Positions 7,014 to 13,418 of a DNA stretch of 13,418 bases are shown here, piece after piece. The translations under genes and the position numbers were made by a program. The notes beneath the pieces are model-generated. The model did not search any database. It saw only the letters and a list, made by a program, of their open reading frames with translations, and was not told the origin of the DNA. This DNA comes from Tannerella sp. (lineage in GTDB: Bacteria > Bacteroidota > Bacteroidia > Bacteroidales > Tannerellaceae), in contig JAIRYY010000075.1 of the NCBI GenBank assembly GCA_031267485.1, positions 1-13,418 on the forward strand, in the 5' to 3' direction. The number at the start of each line of letters is the position of its first letter. Within the stretch, counting starts at the first letter, position 1.

Positions 7014-7057
7014 AAAAAAACTGTCATATAACATATTTGGATATTAGACAGTCTTTT
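7014..7057 (-). promoter_or_regulatory. Terminator-like hairpin in the leader of the low-complexity gene
   Basis: ACTGTC (7020-7025) pairs with GACAGT (7047-7052). The flanking A-run (7014-7019) can pair with TTTT (7054-7057), and the 21-base loop is itself nearly self-complementary. Read on the minus strand the stem is followed by seven T residues, as in an intrinsic terminator. It lies between the putative promoter (7131-7138) and the AGGAGG site, so it could act as an attenuator. This is inferred from sequence only. Confidence 0.45.
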
Positions 7058-7130
7058 ATGCCAATAGTTTAATATATTATTATTATTTCATCATTACCAC
7101 AGCCAAACCGGAAAACGGTTTTCTCCGATA

Positions 7131-7138
7131 CAAATATA
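7131..7138 (-). promoter_or_regulatory. Putative -7 box for the low-complexity gene
   Basis: The minus strand reads TATATTTG, matching TAnnTTTG, about 150 bases before the ATG at 6983. No exact TTTG -33 box is present, only a T5 run 14-18 bases upstream. The 271-base gap between the divergent genes (6984-7254) holds this box, the leader hairpin and the divergent -7 box; I see no coding potential in it. Confidence 0.45.
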
Positions 7139-7202
7139 CGTATCATCCCGTTAAAAACGCGGATTTATATAATCTTTAACATTATCCCTACCCTTTGTTT
7201 CG

Positions 7203-7210
7203 TATATTTG
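7203..7210 (+). promoter_or_regulatory. Putative -7 box for the 290-aa barrel gene
   Basis: TATATTTG matches TAnnTTTG and lies 44 bases before the ATG at 7255. A TTTG is present only five bases upstream (7194-7197), too close to act as a -33 box; at greater distance there is only TTTA (7175-7178, 24 bases away). Confidence 0.5.
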
Positions 7211-7254
7211 CCGCTCGAAAACAACCGTAATATTCGCTAAACAGCAATAAGAAA

Positions 7255-8127
7255 ATGACTTTCGGAAAGAAAATAGCATATCTGCTGCTTATTCTTACAA
7301 CTGCATCTGTTGCCAATAAGAAAGGACAGGCGCAGGATGACTGGCATGAGATACTGAGGGACCTGCAATATTCGCCCCGGTATTTCGGGCCTAACGCGTT
7401 TCCGCTGCCCGAACTGCGTGACGGACGCATCGAGACGCGGTGGGAAGCGGAATTAAGGGGGGAATATCACGAATCGGACGGCGACCGTACCAAAGATGTG
7501 CTTGCGAGGGTTTTCATTCCCGTGGCAGATGGCCGCGCCGCGGTGGAAATAAACTATATCCTCTACGAATATTACACGATGACACAGGAGACCGTCGAAG
7601 AACGGCACGCCGCAGGCCGTTTCTGGAAAGACGGGGCGCACGGCGACGTCGTCGTCAGCGCCTTTTACCGATTGCTGCAAAGTAAAAAATGGGCTGACGT
7701 TGCGCTGGAAGCCACACTTAAAACCGCAAGCGGCGACCGGCTGGCCGATGCGCGTTTTACCGACGCTGCCACGTATTGGTTTAACCTGAACATCGGGCGC
7801 CATTTATACATGCATCCAGACAAAAAAGCTTATTTGCGCATACAAGGCCTGGCGGGCTTTTATTGCTGGATGACAAACGATATCATACACCGGCAGAATG
7901 ATGCAATCCTCTATGCCGCAGGCTTTAGCGGCGCATATAAGAACCTGACGCTTAATGCCGATATCGCCGGCATCCACGGATATAAAAATAACGGCGACCG
8001 TCCGTTGCAACTGCGCACAAAACTGAATTACGAATACCGGAAAAACATCCTTTCACTCCGCTACAGACACGGGATGAAAGACTGCCTTTACGACAGTTTT
8101 TCAGCAGCCTACATAAGATGCTTCTGA
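7255..8127 (+). CDS. Predicted outer-membrane beta-barrel protein, function unknown
   Basis: A 290-aa exported protein. The N-terminal hydrophobic helix (about 6-20) and the site after GQAQ (about 27) form a signal peptide. The mature part begins with an Asp/Trp-containing stretch and a Pro-rich segment (YFGPNAFPLPEL, 43-54). It then alternates short amphipathic strands, for example AAVEINYILYEYYTMTQ, DVVVSAFYRLLQ, DVALEATLKTASG and KAYLRIQGLAGFYCW, and ends in SAAYIRCF with a terminal Phe, the usual barrel-assembly signature. I expect about 10-12 strands. I do not recognise a named family. It is divergent from the low-complexity gene and convergent with the aminopeptidase gene, 31 bases away, with no clear terminator between. 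It appears to be a single-gene unit. Confidence 0.8.
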   Translation: MTFGKKIAYLLLILTTASVANKKGQAQDDWHEILRDLQYSPRYFGPNAFPLPELRDGRIETRWEAELRGEYHESDGDRTKDVLARVFIPVADGRAAVEINYILYEYYTMTQETVEERHAAGRFWKDGAHGDVVVSAFYRLLQSKKWADVALEATLKTASGDRLADARFTDAATYWFNLNIGRHLYMHPDKKAYLRIQGLAGFYCWMTNDIIHRQNDAILYAAGFSGAYKNLTLNADIAGIHGYKNNGDRPLQLRTKLNYEYRKNILSLRYRHGMKDCLYDSFSAAYIRCF

Positions 8128-8158
8128 ACATGGCCGCTCCCCTGCCCTACCCCTTCGG

Positions 8159-9535
8159 TCAGCCGCAAAATGCCTCCACCTCCTCGACGGTTCGCGGGAT
8201 GCGTTTGCCCAAAAGGCGGGCGCCGGTTCCGGTAATCAGATAATCCTCTTCGTTCCGTATACCTCCGAAATCCTTATACGTTTCAACTTTATCGTAATTT
8301 ATGAAATCGGCAAATTTCCCGGCGGATTTCCACCGGTCGATAAGCTCGGGTATGAAATATACGCCCGGCTCTATTGTATGCACAAATCCAGGCTCCAGCT
8401 TGCGGGCCAGGCGAAGGGATGCTCGGCCGAACTGTTTGCTTTTCGGACGACCGTCGTATCCGACATACACCTCGCCGAGGTTTTCCATGTCATGCACATC
8501 AAGCCCCATCATGTGCCCCAGGCCATGAGGGTAAAACAGGGCGTAAGCGCCCGCAGCCAGCGCATCATCCGTGTTGCCGCGCATCAGGCCCAGATTCTTC
8601 AGTCCCTCCGTCATCACTTTTGCGGAGATATCATAGACCTCCTCGAACGTGACGCCGGGACGGAGCACGGCCACCGAGGCGTCGTGCATCGCGGTCTGAA
8701 TCCTGTATATGTCACGTTGCCTGGCCGTGAACTTATGGTTAGCCGGGGTCGTGGACGACATGTCGCCGGCATACCCCATTTCTGTTTCCGCTCCCGCATC
8801 GACAAGGAACAAATCGCCGCTTTTGACAGGGTTTCCGTGATAATGATTGTGGAGCGTCTGCCCGTTTACCGTTGCGATGACGGGAAAAGACAATCCGCAG
8901 TTATGCGAACCGGCAACCGCTTTTATTGCGGCGACAACTTCATATTCGCGGATGTCGGGGCGTATCGCGCGCATTGCCGCCACATGCATGTCCGCCGTAA
9001 CGAGACAGGCTTTTTCTATTTCGGCTATTTCTTCCGCCGTCTTATAATTTCGCATATTCACAATGGCTTTCACCAGGTCGACGGAAAACTGCTCTTCTCC
9101 CGGACGGACGTCAAGCCAGCGCCATAATTTCAACTGATGTTCGGGACGATACGGAGGCAGGTAATGTACCGTCTGGCCTTTCTGCTGCGCTTTCTTCAGA
9201 TAATCGGCGATTGCGCCCGAAGACATAAGCTCGCCGATTCCCGCCGAAAAACATTTTTCGCGGAGAGCGGGCTGCGTTCCCATCCATATAATATCATCCA
9301 TCGTCAACTCATCGCCGAATATGATTTCGCGGTCGTCGTCTATATCTATTACTGCCGAAAGCCCGGCATACGGTTGACCGAAAAAATACAGGAACGTGGA
9401 ATCCTGACGGTAAGGATACGTATTGCCGGCATAATTGCATCCGGCCTCATCATTTCCGGGGAAAAGCAGCACTCCGGCTCCCAGCGCTTTTTTCAATGCC
9501 GCCCGGCGGTTTATATAAGTCTCTTTACTAAACAT
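8159..9535 (-). CDS. pepP: Xaa-Pro aminopeptidase (M24B, aminopeptidase P family)
   Basis: Cytosolic metallopeptidase that removes an N-terminal residue preceding proline. The 458-aa chain has the two-domain layout: an AMP_N domain (about 1-140, with DSTFLYFFGQPYAGL) and a pita-bread catalytic domain (about 170-450). All five metal ligands are visible: Asp246 (LVDAGAE), Asp258 (AGDMSST), His341 (PHGLGH), Glu389 (TIEPGVYF) and Glu429 (GGIRNEEDY). The substrate-site His229 in TLHNHYHG and the LDVHDM motif are also present. No signal peptide is seen. The ATG at 9535 gives the expected N-terminus and lies 44 bases after a strong promoter. It is divergent from the TIGR02757 gene and monocistronic as far as can be seen. 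The family call is firm; PepP versus a close M24B paralogue is less certain. Confidence 0.92.
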   Translation of the reverse strand: MFSKETYINRRAALKKALGAGVLLFPGNDEAGCNYAGNTYPYRQDSTFLYFFGQPYAGLSAVIDIDDDREIIFGDELTMDDIIWMGTQPALREKCFSAGIGELMSSGAIADYLKKAQQKGQTVHYLPPYRPEHQLKLWRWLDVRPGEEQFSVDLVKAIVNMRNYKTAEEIAEIEKACLVTADMHVAAMRAIRPDIREYEVVAAIKAVAGSHNCGLSFPVIATVNGQTLHNHYHGNPVKSGDLFLVDAGAETEMGYAGDMSSTTPANHKFTARQRDIYRIQTAMHDASVAVLRPGVTFEEVYDISAKVMTEGLKNLGLMRGNTDDALAAGAYALFYPHGLGHMMGLDVHDMENLGEVYVGYDGRPKSKQFGRASLRLARKLEPGFVHTIEPGVYFIPELIDRWKSAGKFADFINYDKVETYKDFGGIRNEEDYLITGTGARLLGKRIPRTVEEVEAFCG

Positions 9536-9578
9536 ATAACATCATTTTTAACCGATTTCATTTTTTTGATTCAGTCTC

Positions 9579-9609
9579 CAAAGATACATTTTTTTTATTC
9601 GCCGGCAAA
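9579..9609 (-). promoter_or_regulatory. Promoter of the aminopeptidase P gene
   Basis: On the minus strand, TTTG (9609-9606), a 19-base spacer and TATCTTTG (9586-9579) fit the Bacteroidota consensus exactly. The -33 box lies inside the palindrome at 9603-9621. Confidence 0.75.
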
Positions 9610-9621
9610 TAAAATTTGCCG
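9603..9621. repeat. Perfect palindrome holding both divergent -33 boxes
   Basis: CGGCAAAT (9603-9610), AAA, ATTTGCCG (9614-9621): a perfect 8-bp inverted repeat with a three-base centre. The left arm carries the -33 TTTG of the minus-strand promoter (9606-9609) and the right arm the -33 TTTG of the plus-strand promoter (9615-9618). It may be an operator for a dimeric regulator, or simply the mirror symmetry of two back-to-back promoters extended by a few bases. Confidence 0.7.
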
Positions 9622-9646
9622 TTTATCTGCGTTTATACTACATTTG
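9615..9646 (+). promoter_or_regulatory. Promoter of the TIGR02757-family gene
   Basis: TTTG (9615-9618), a 20-base spacer and TACATTTG (9639-9646) match the Bacteroidota promoter consensus exactly. The ATG follows 22 bases after the -7 box, giving a leader of only about 15 bases. Confidence 0.75.
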
Positions 9647-9668
9647 CAGGCTAAAATCACAATGTACA

Positions 9669-10409
9669 ATGGATATTAAGGCGTATCTGGACGAACATGC
9701 GGAGCGGATTAACCGGCCGGCGTTTATTGAAAACGACCCGGTGCAGTTCCCCCGCAGGTACAGGAATCTGCAGGACATCGAAATCGTTTCTTTTTTAGTG
9801 GCTGCAATCGCCTGGGGCAAACGCTCCCTGATTTTGCGCGACGCCGAAAGGATGCTGGCCAAAATGGGTGAAAGTCCTTACGATTATGTGATGAACGGGG
9901 AGTACCGGCATCTCGGCACGGCAAATGTGCACCGCACGTTCTTCGAGCAGAACATGGCGTATATGCTGCGCGGGTTCAGGCATTTCTACGCCTCGCATGA
10001 CAGTATGGACGGATATATGGCCTCGCGCCGCGAAAAAACGCCGCAGAAACTTGTCGAGGCGCTGCGGGAATCCGCGCGGGAAGCCAATCATAATCAATAC
10101 GACACAAGATGCTATTCGTCCAATCTCGGAAACACGGCGCTGAAACGCGTCAATCTCGCCCTGCGCTGGCTGGTGCGCAACGACGGCATTGTCGACCTGG
10201 GCGTTTGGAAATCCATGACGCCGGACATGCTGTATATTCCGCTGGATGTCCACGTGGGTCATACGGCCAGGGAAACCGGCCTCCTGACCCGCAAAAGCAA
10301 CGACTGGAAAGCCGTGGATGAACTTACCGGCAAACTGCGTGCTTACAATCCAAAAGACCCTGTCCTTTACGATTTTGCGCTGTTTGGCATAAGCATTGAA
10401 AAAAAATAA
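9669..10409 (+). CDS. TIGR02757 (DUF2400) family protein
   Basis: Protein of 246 aa matching the TIGR02757/DUF2400 family, widespread in Bacteroidota and experimentally uncharacterised as far as I know. Recognisable segments are the N-terminal helix with FIENDPVQFPRRY (19-31), DIEIVSFLVAAIAWGKRS (36-53), LKRVNLALRWLVRNDG (158-173), MLYIPLDVHVGHTARETGLL (187-206), RKSNDWKAVDELTGKLRAYNP (208-228) and YDFALFGISI (234-243). The C-terminal half resembles the helix-hairpin-helix DNA-glycosylase-like fold, so a nucleic-acid role is plausible, but that is inference and no catalytic activity can be assigned. No signal peptide or membrane helix. It has its own promoter, divergent from aminopeptidase P. 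No terminator is evident before the next gene. Confidence 0.9.
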   Translation: MDIKAYLDEHAERINRPAFIENDPVQFPRRYRNLQDIEIVSFLVAAIAWGKRSLILRDAERMLAKMGESPYDYVMNGEYRHLGTANVHRTFFEQNMAYMLRGFRHFYASHDSMDGYMASRREKTPQKLVEALRESAREANHNQYDTRCYSSNLGNTALKRVNLALRWLVRNDGIVDLGVWKSMTPDMLYIPLDVHVGHTARETGLLTRKSNDWKAVDELTGKLRAYNPKDPVLYDFALFGISIEKK

Positions 10410-10445
10410 ATCCGCTCATCAGCACGAAAAATAATATCTTTTTTA

Positions 10446-10453
10446 TAACTTTG
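10446..10453 (+). promoter_or_regulatory. -7 box for the esterase-hydrolase pair
   Basis: TAACTTTG matches TAnnTTTG, 26 bases before the first ATG at 10479. No TTTG is found at -33, so promoter strength may depend on an activator or be low. Confidence 0.5.
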
Positions 10454-10478
10454 CGGAAAATATCCATCATTAAACACT

Positions 10479-11930
10479 ATGCTCATGAAAACAAAAGTTT
10501 TATTACTGTTATTATTTTCTGCGATTTTTATTTCAGGCGCAAACTGTGAAATCAGACTGCCGGCTGTCATTGGCGACCACATGGTGCTGCAGCAAAAAGC
10601 CAAAACGAATCTGTGGGGATGGGCGGATGCCGGTAAGGAGGTCTCCATACGTTGCTCATGGAACAATAAAACGTATACGACAAAAGCCGGTGACGACGGG
10701 AAATGGATTCTGGCGCTGAACACGCCTTCTGCCGGAGGGCCTTATGAAATTGTTATTTCCGACGGGAAAGAACTGAAAATAAACAATGTGATGACAGGCG
10801 AAGTATGGCTGTGTTCCGGGCAGTCGAACATGGAAATGCCGGTGTCGGGATTCGGAAACGGGGAATATGTGGCGCAGGCGCAGGAGTTTGTTACACGCGC
10901 CTGCCCCTCGCGCCCGCTGCGCATGATACAGCTTGAAAAGGGATACAGCGCCACTCCACTGGACGACTGCAAGGCCGAATGGATGACGCACAATCCGGAA
11001 TCGGTCGGCAGGATAAGCGCAACGGCTTACTTCTTTGCGGACTACGTCCAGAAAACGCTGAACGTCCCGGTAGGAATAATCGTAACAAGCTGGGGCGGCT
11101 CCAATATCGAAACGTGGATAGATGAGCCGGCTTTGAAAAAAGCATTTCCGGATACGGATTTTTCCATATTGAAAAATGAGGACGAATATAAAAAGAGACC
11201 TAACCAGACTCCTACATTACTGTTCAATGCAATGATTATGCCGCTGAAAAACTATGCGGTGAAAGGCGTTATATGGTATCAGGGGGAATCAAATATCGGC
11301 AATTACCGGAAATACCCGGCCATGCAGAAAGCAATGGTGGAACTGTGGCGCGGACTGTTCGACAACCCGGATATGCCTTATTATTTCACCCAGATAGCGC
11401 CGTACCGCTACAGCGGCGTCGACAACCGCGAATCGGCATTCCTGCAGGAGGCGCAGTTCAGGAGCATGAATGAAATCGAAAATTCCGGCATGATTGTTAC
11501 CGTTGATATCGGGGACGAAATGAGTATTCATCCGCAAAAGAAACGCGAAGTGGGTGAACGCCTTGCGTACTGGGCGCTCGGAAATACATACGGCCTGCCC
11601 GTGAAATATAAGAGTCCGTATTATAAATCCATGGAAACGGAAGATGGAAAAATCATCGTTCACTTTGAGGAATGTGACAAAGGGCTTCACAACGGGCCGG
11701 GAAGAACCGCGCCGATTGTTGGATTCGAAATAGCCGGAGATGACAAAGTATTTCATCCCGCCGAAGCAAAAATACTTGGCAACAAGGGCGGACGCGCCAT
11801 AGAAGTCAGCCATCCCGACATCAAGAATCCCGTAGCCGTCCGCTACTGCTTCAAAAACTGTCAGCCGGGATATCTCTACAGTAATTACGGACTGCCGTTG
11901 ACCCCGTTCCGTACGGACGACTGGGACTGA
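10479..11930 (+). CDS. Sialate O-acetylesterase-family (SASA) exported carbohydrate esterase
   Basis: SGNH-type esterase of the SASA/DUF303 family, which removes acetyl groups from sialic acids or from plant and host glycans. The signal peptide is about 1-23 (cleavage near ANC/EIRLP), pointing to the periplasm or cell surface. An N-terminal beta-sandwich with LPAVIGDHMVLQQ (27-39) and a Trp-Gly-Trp motif precedes the catalytic domain. Block I GQSNMEM (114-120) carries the catalytic Ser116. TSWGGSNIETW (203-213) and GVIWYQGESN (263-272) follow. The Asp/His block is DIGDEMSIHPQKK (343-355) with His351. The full 483 aa is normal for the family. The start may be ATG 10479 or 10485 (MKTKV). The Asp-box hydrolase follows after 16 bases, so they form an operon. 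The exact acetylated substrate is not determined by sequence. Confidence 0.92.
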   Translation: MLMKTKVLLLLLFSAIFISGANCEIRLPAVIGDHMVLQQKAKTNLWGWADAGKEVSIRCSWNNKTYTTKAGDDGKWILALNTPSAGGPYEIVISDGKELKINNVMTGEVWLCSGQSNMEMPVSGFGNGEYVAQAQEFVTRACPSRPLRMIQLEKGYSATPLDDCKAEWMTHNPESVGRISATAYFFADYVQKTLNVPVGIIVTSWGGSNIETWIDEPALKKAFPDTDFSILKNEDEYKKRPNQTPTLLFNAMIMPLKNYAVKGVIWYQGESNIGNYRKYPAMQKAMVELWRGLFDNPDMPYYFTQIAPYRYSGVDNRESAFLQEAQFRSMNEIENSGMIVTVDIGDEMSIHPQKKREVGERLAYWALGNTYGLPVKYKSPYYKSMETEDGKIIVHFEECDKGLHNGPGRTAPIVGFEIAGDDKVFHPAEAKILGNKGGRAIEVSHPDIKNPVAVRYCFKNCQPGYLYSNYGLPLTPFRTDDWD

Positions 11931-11946
11931 TAACATTTCAAAACGG

Positions 11947-13095
11947 ATGAAAAGAGGATTAATAGCGTTCGTCTGCGTACTGCTGACGCCTTCCTTTCCG
12001 GCCAGCGCGCAGCGTTATCCGGCGGAGATACAAAAGATTAAGGACGTTGTGATTTACGAAGACAGTTTGTTCTACTGCGCTTTTCCATCGGTTGTCAGAC
12101 GTCCGGACGGTGATTTGCTCGTGGCTTTCCGCCGCGCGCCGGACCGGCGGCGAATGGGCGAACAGGATAATCTGCACTGCGACCAGAACAGTTATCTGGT
12201 AATGGTTCGTTCGGGCGACGGGGAAGCCTGGTCGCGCGAACCGGAACTGATTTCCGCCTATCCTTTCGGCGGCTCGCAAGACCCTTGCCTGCTGCAACTG
12301 AACGACGGCACGCTGCTTTGCACCAGTTATGCATGGACGCTCAAGCCTGCAGCCCAGCGCAAACAGTCGGGAGGCGGCTATGGGGACTGGGCTTTTCTCG
12401 GCGGCTATTATCTGCGCAGCGCGGACGGCGGCCTGCACTGGGACGGGCCGTTTTATCCGCCGGCGCTGACACGGGAGACGCTGCGTTCGCCCTACGGAAA
12501 CGTAATCCCCGCATGTAACCGGGGAGCCTTGTACGAGGGCGGGGACGGACGTATCCACTGGGGCGTCATTGCCAATAACGGGTCCCGGACTTCCGTACAT
12601 CTGCTGACCTCGGACGACCGGGGCGCGTCGTGGAACTGTTCCGCGGAAATAGCTTCCAGCCCGGATATTACTTTCAATGAAACATCCATGTACGAAACAC
12701 CCGGAGGAGATATTGTCGCTTTCATCCGCACCTCCGGGGTCGGCGATACAGCCTATATCTCCCGTTCGACCGACGGCGGGAAGACGTTCCAATACACCCC
12801 GATGGGGTTCCGCGGTCATCCGGTCAACGCGTTGCGATTGCCCGACCGGCGCGTTCTGCTCACATACGGATACCGCCATGCGCCTTATGGAATCCGGGCA
12901 AGGATTTTGAATGAGGAATGTACCGATTTTGCCGAAGCGACGGAATTTATCCTGCGGGATGACGGAGGAAACGTTGATATCGGTTATACCTGGCCTGTCC
13001 TGCTGGACGAAAACCGGGTCTTGGTTACTTACTACTTTAATAAAAATGACGGACTGCGGCATATTGCCGGAACAATCCTCGAAATCAGGCAGTGA
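11947..13095 (+). CDS. Sialidase-superfamily (Asp-box/BNR) exported glycoside hydrolase
   Basis: Predicted six-bladed beta-propeller of the sialidase superfamily, exported by a signal peptide (about 1-21, MKRGLIAFVC through PASA). Three clear Asp boxes (SADGGLHW 158-165, SDDRGASW 222-229, STDGGKTF 274-281) and one degenerate copy (SGDGEAW 89-95) are spaced as in propellers. The C-terminal motif DIGYTWPVLLDENRVLVTYY (344-363) is shared with many Bacteroidota BNR proteins. The N-terminal strand where sialidases have Arg-Ile-Pro, with the first Arg of the substrate-binding triad, here reads CAFPSVVRRPDGD (44-56). A true GH33 sialidase is therefore doubtful, and another exo-glycosidase or lyase activity is possible. 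It lies 16 bases after the SASA esterase gene and is probably cotranscribed, so the two likely act on the same decorated glycan. No SusC/SusD, transporter or sialate catabolism genes lie nearby. Confidence 0.85.
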   Translation: MKRGLIAFVCVLLTPSFPASAQRYPAEIQKIKDVVIYEDSLFYCAFPSVVRRPDGDLLVAFRRAPDRRRMGEQDNLHCDQNSYLVMVRSGDGEAWSREPELISAYPFGGSQDPCLLQLNDGTLLCTSYAWTLKPAAQRKQSGGGYGDWAFLGGYYLRSADGGLHWDGPFYPPALTRETLRSPYGNVIPACNRGALYEGGDGRIHWGVIANNGSRTSVHLLTSDDRGASWNCSAEIASSPDITFNETSMYETPGGDIVAFIRTSGVGDTAYISRSTDGGKTFQYTPMGFRGHPVNALRLPDRRVLLTYGYRHAPYGIRARILNEECTDFAEATEFILRDDGGNVDIGYTWPVLLDENRVLVTYYFNKNDGLRHIAGTILEIRQ

Positions 13096-13164
13096 AAAAG
13101 GCGGATTTTGTACCGCGCCGTGTAAAAACCGGATATAATGATGCGGAATTTATACGCAATTTCA

Positions 13165-13172
13165 TATCTTTG
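13165..13172 (+). promoter_or_regulatory. -7 box for leuS
   Basis: TATCTTTG, a consensus -7 box, 28 bases before the leuS ATG at 13201. No TTTG is seen at the expected -33 distance. The gap from 13096 to 13164 shows no convincing terminator. Confidence 0.6.
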
Positions 13173-13200
13173 TCGGCAATTTTAGAAAATGCAGGGAGTT

Positions 13201-13418
13201 ATGGAATACAACTTTAGGGAAATCGAGAAAAAATGGCAGGCGAAATGGATTGCCGACAGGACGTACGAAGTGAAAGAAAATGACGGCAGACCGAAGCTGT
13301 ATGTGCTGGATATGTTTCCGTATCCTTCGGGAGCGGGGCTGCACGTGGGGCATCCGCTCGGATATATCGCTTCCGATATTTACTCGCGCTTCAAACGTTT
13401 GCAGGGTTTTAACGTACT
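13201..13418 (+). CDS. leuS: Leucyl-tRNA synthetase, N-terminal fragment cut by the window edge
   Basis: First 72 codons of the class I aminoacyl-tRNA synthetase that charges tRNA-Leu. The translation begins [16 protein letters not shown], typical of LeuS. The ATP-binding HIGH-type motif is visible in [17 protein letters not shown] (39-55, HVGH at 48-51), followed by [15 protein letters not shown]. The frame is open to the end of the window, so the rest (normally over 800 residues) lies to the right. An in-frame ATG at 13189 would add four residues. I prefer 13201 because it starts at the conserved MEYNF and is preceded by AGGGAG (13193-13198) at a suitable distance. Confidence 0.96.
   Translation, partial: MEYNFREIEKKWQAKWIADRTYEVKENDGRPKLYVLDMFPYPSGAGLHVGHPLGYIASDIYSRFKRLQGFNV

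Noticed and set aside
8128-8158. Possible bidirectional terminator between the convergent barrel and pepP genes
   Set aside because: No inverted repeat or T-run can be seen in the 31 bases.
8378-9127. A 249-codon open frame antisense to pepP
   Set aside because: Shadow of a well-conserved metallopeptidase with all five metal ligands on the other strand; the product resembles nothing.
10410-10478. Possible terminator or extra small gene between the TIGR02757 and esterase genes
   Set aside because: The sequence is AT-rich with only a -7 box; no hairpin and no reading frame of note.
11959-13062. A 367-codon open frame antisense to the sialidase-fold gene
   Set aside because: It mirrors the codon usage of the real gene, has no signal peptide or recognisable domain, and the opposite strand encodes clear Asp boxes and a signal peptide.
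13096-13130. Possible terminator after the sialidase-fold gene (GCGG...CCGC)
   Set aside because: The stem is only four base pairs and is not followed by a T-run.

Overview
The window looks chromosomal and comes from a member of the Bacteroidota, most likely the order Bacteroidales. The evidence is the repeated promoter -7 box TAnnTTTG (TATCTTTG, TACATTTG, TATATTTG, TAACTTTG), in three places with a TTTG -33 box 19-21 bases upstream; mostly A-rich leaders with little Shine-Dalgarno; and families typical of the group (SGSSD-repeat DUF2807 protein, OmpP1/FadL-like porin, TIGR02757 protein, SASA esterase next to an Asp-box hydrolase). I cannot name the genus. I see no insertion sequence, phage gene, CRISPR array, tRNA or rRNA.

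Left part (1-3840). A DUF2807 adhesin-like protein, cut by the window's left edge, runs into the end of a convergent minus-strand cluster. Read in its own direction, that cluster is an ECF-type sigma factor with a clear promoter, then a 54-residue small protein that is easy to miss, a perfect 11-bp-stem intrinsic terminator, a new promoter, rpe, and a short comEC-like gene whose ATG overlaps the rpe stop codon by one base.

Middle (3842-8127). A minus-strand pair encodes a secreted low-complexity protein (an aromatic/glycine block followed by a Ser/Arg tail) and a FadL-like outer-membrane barrel, with a hairpin between them. The first gene of the pair has an AGGAGG ribosome site, unusual for this phylum, and a terminator-like hairpin in its leader. 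Divergent to it lies a predicted outer-membrane beta-barrel of unknown function.

Right part (8159-13418). An M24B aminopeptidase P (minus) and a TIGR02757/DUF2400 protein (plus) diverge from a compact promoter region. There the -33 boxes of the two promoters are the two arms of one perfect palindrome, the neatest regulatory structure in the window. Next comes a two-gene carbohydrate unit: a sialate O-acetylesterase-family protein and an Asp-box beta-propeller hydrolase of the sialidase superfamily that lacks the usual Arg-Ile-Pro motif. The window ends in the first 72 codons of leuS.

Most of the content is housekeeping plus envelope and glycan functions. I found no defence system or other clearly new multi-gene machine. 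The best leads are the palindromic double promoter, the small protein behind the sigma factor, the reduced ComEC, the leader hairpin of the Ser/Tyr/Gly-rich protein, and the atypical sialidase-fold enzyme.
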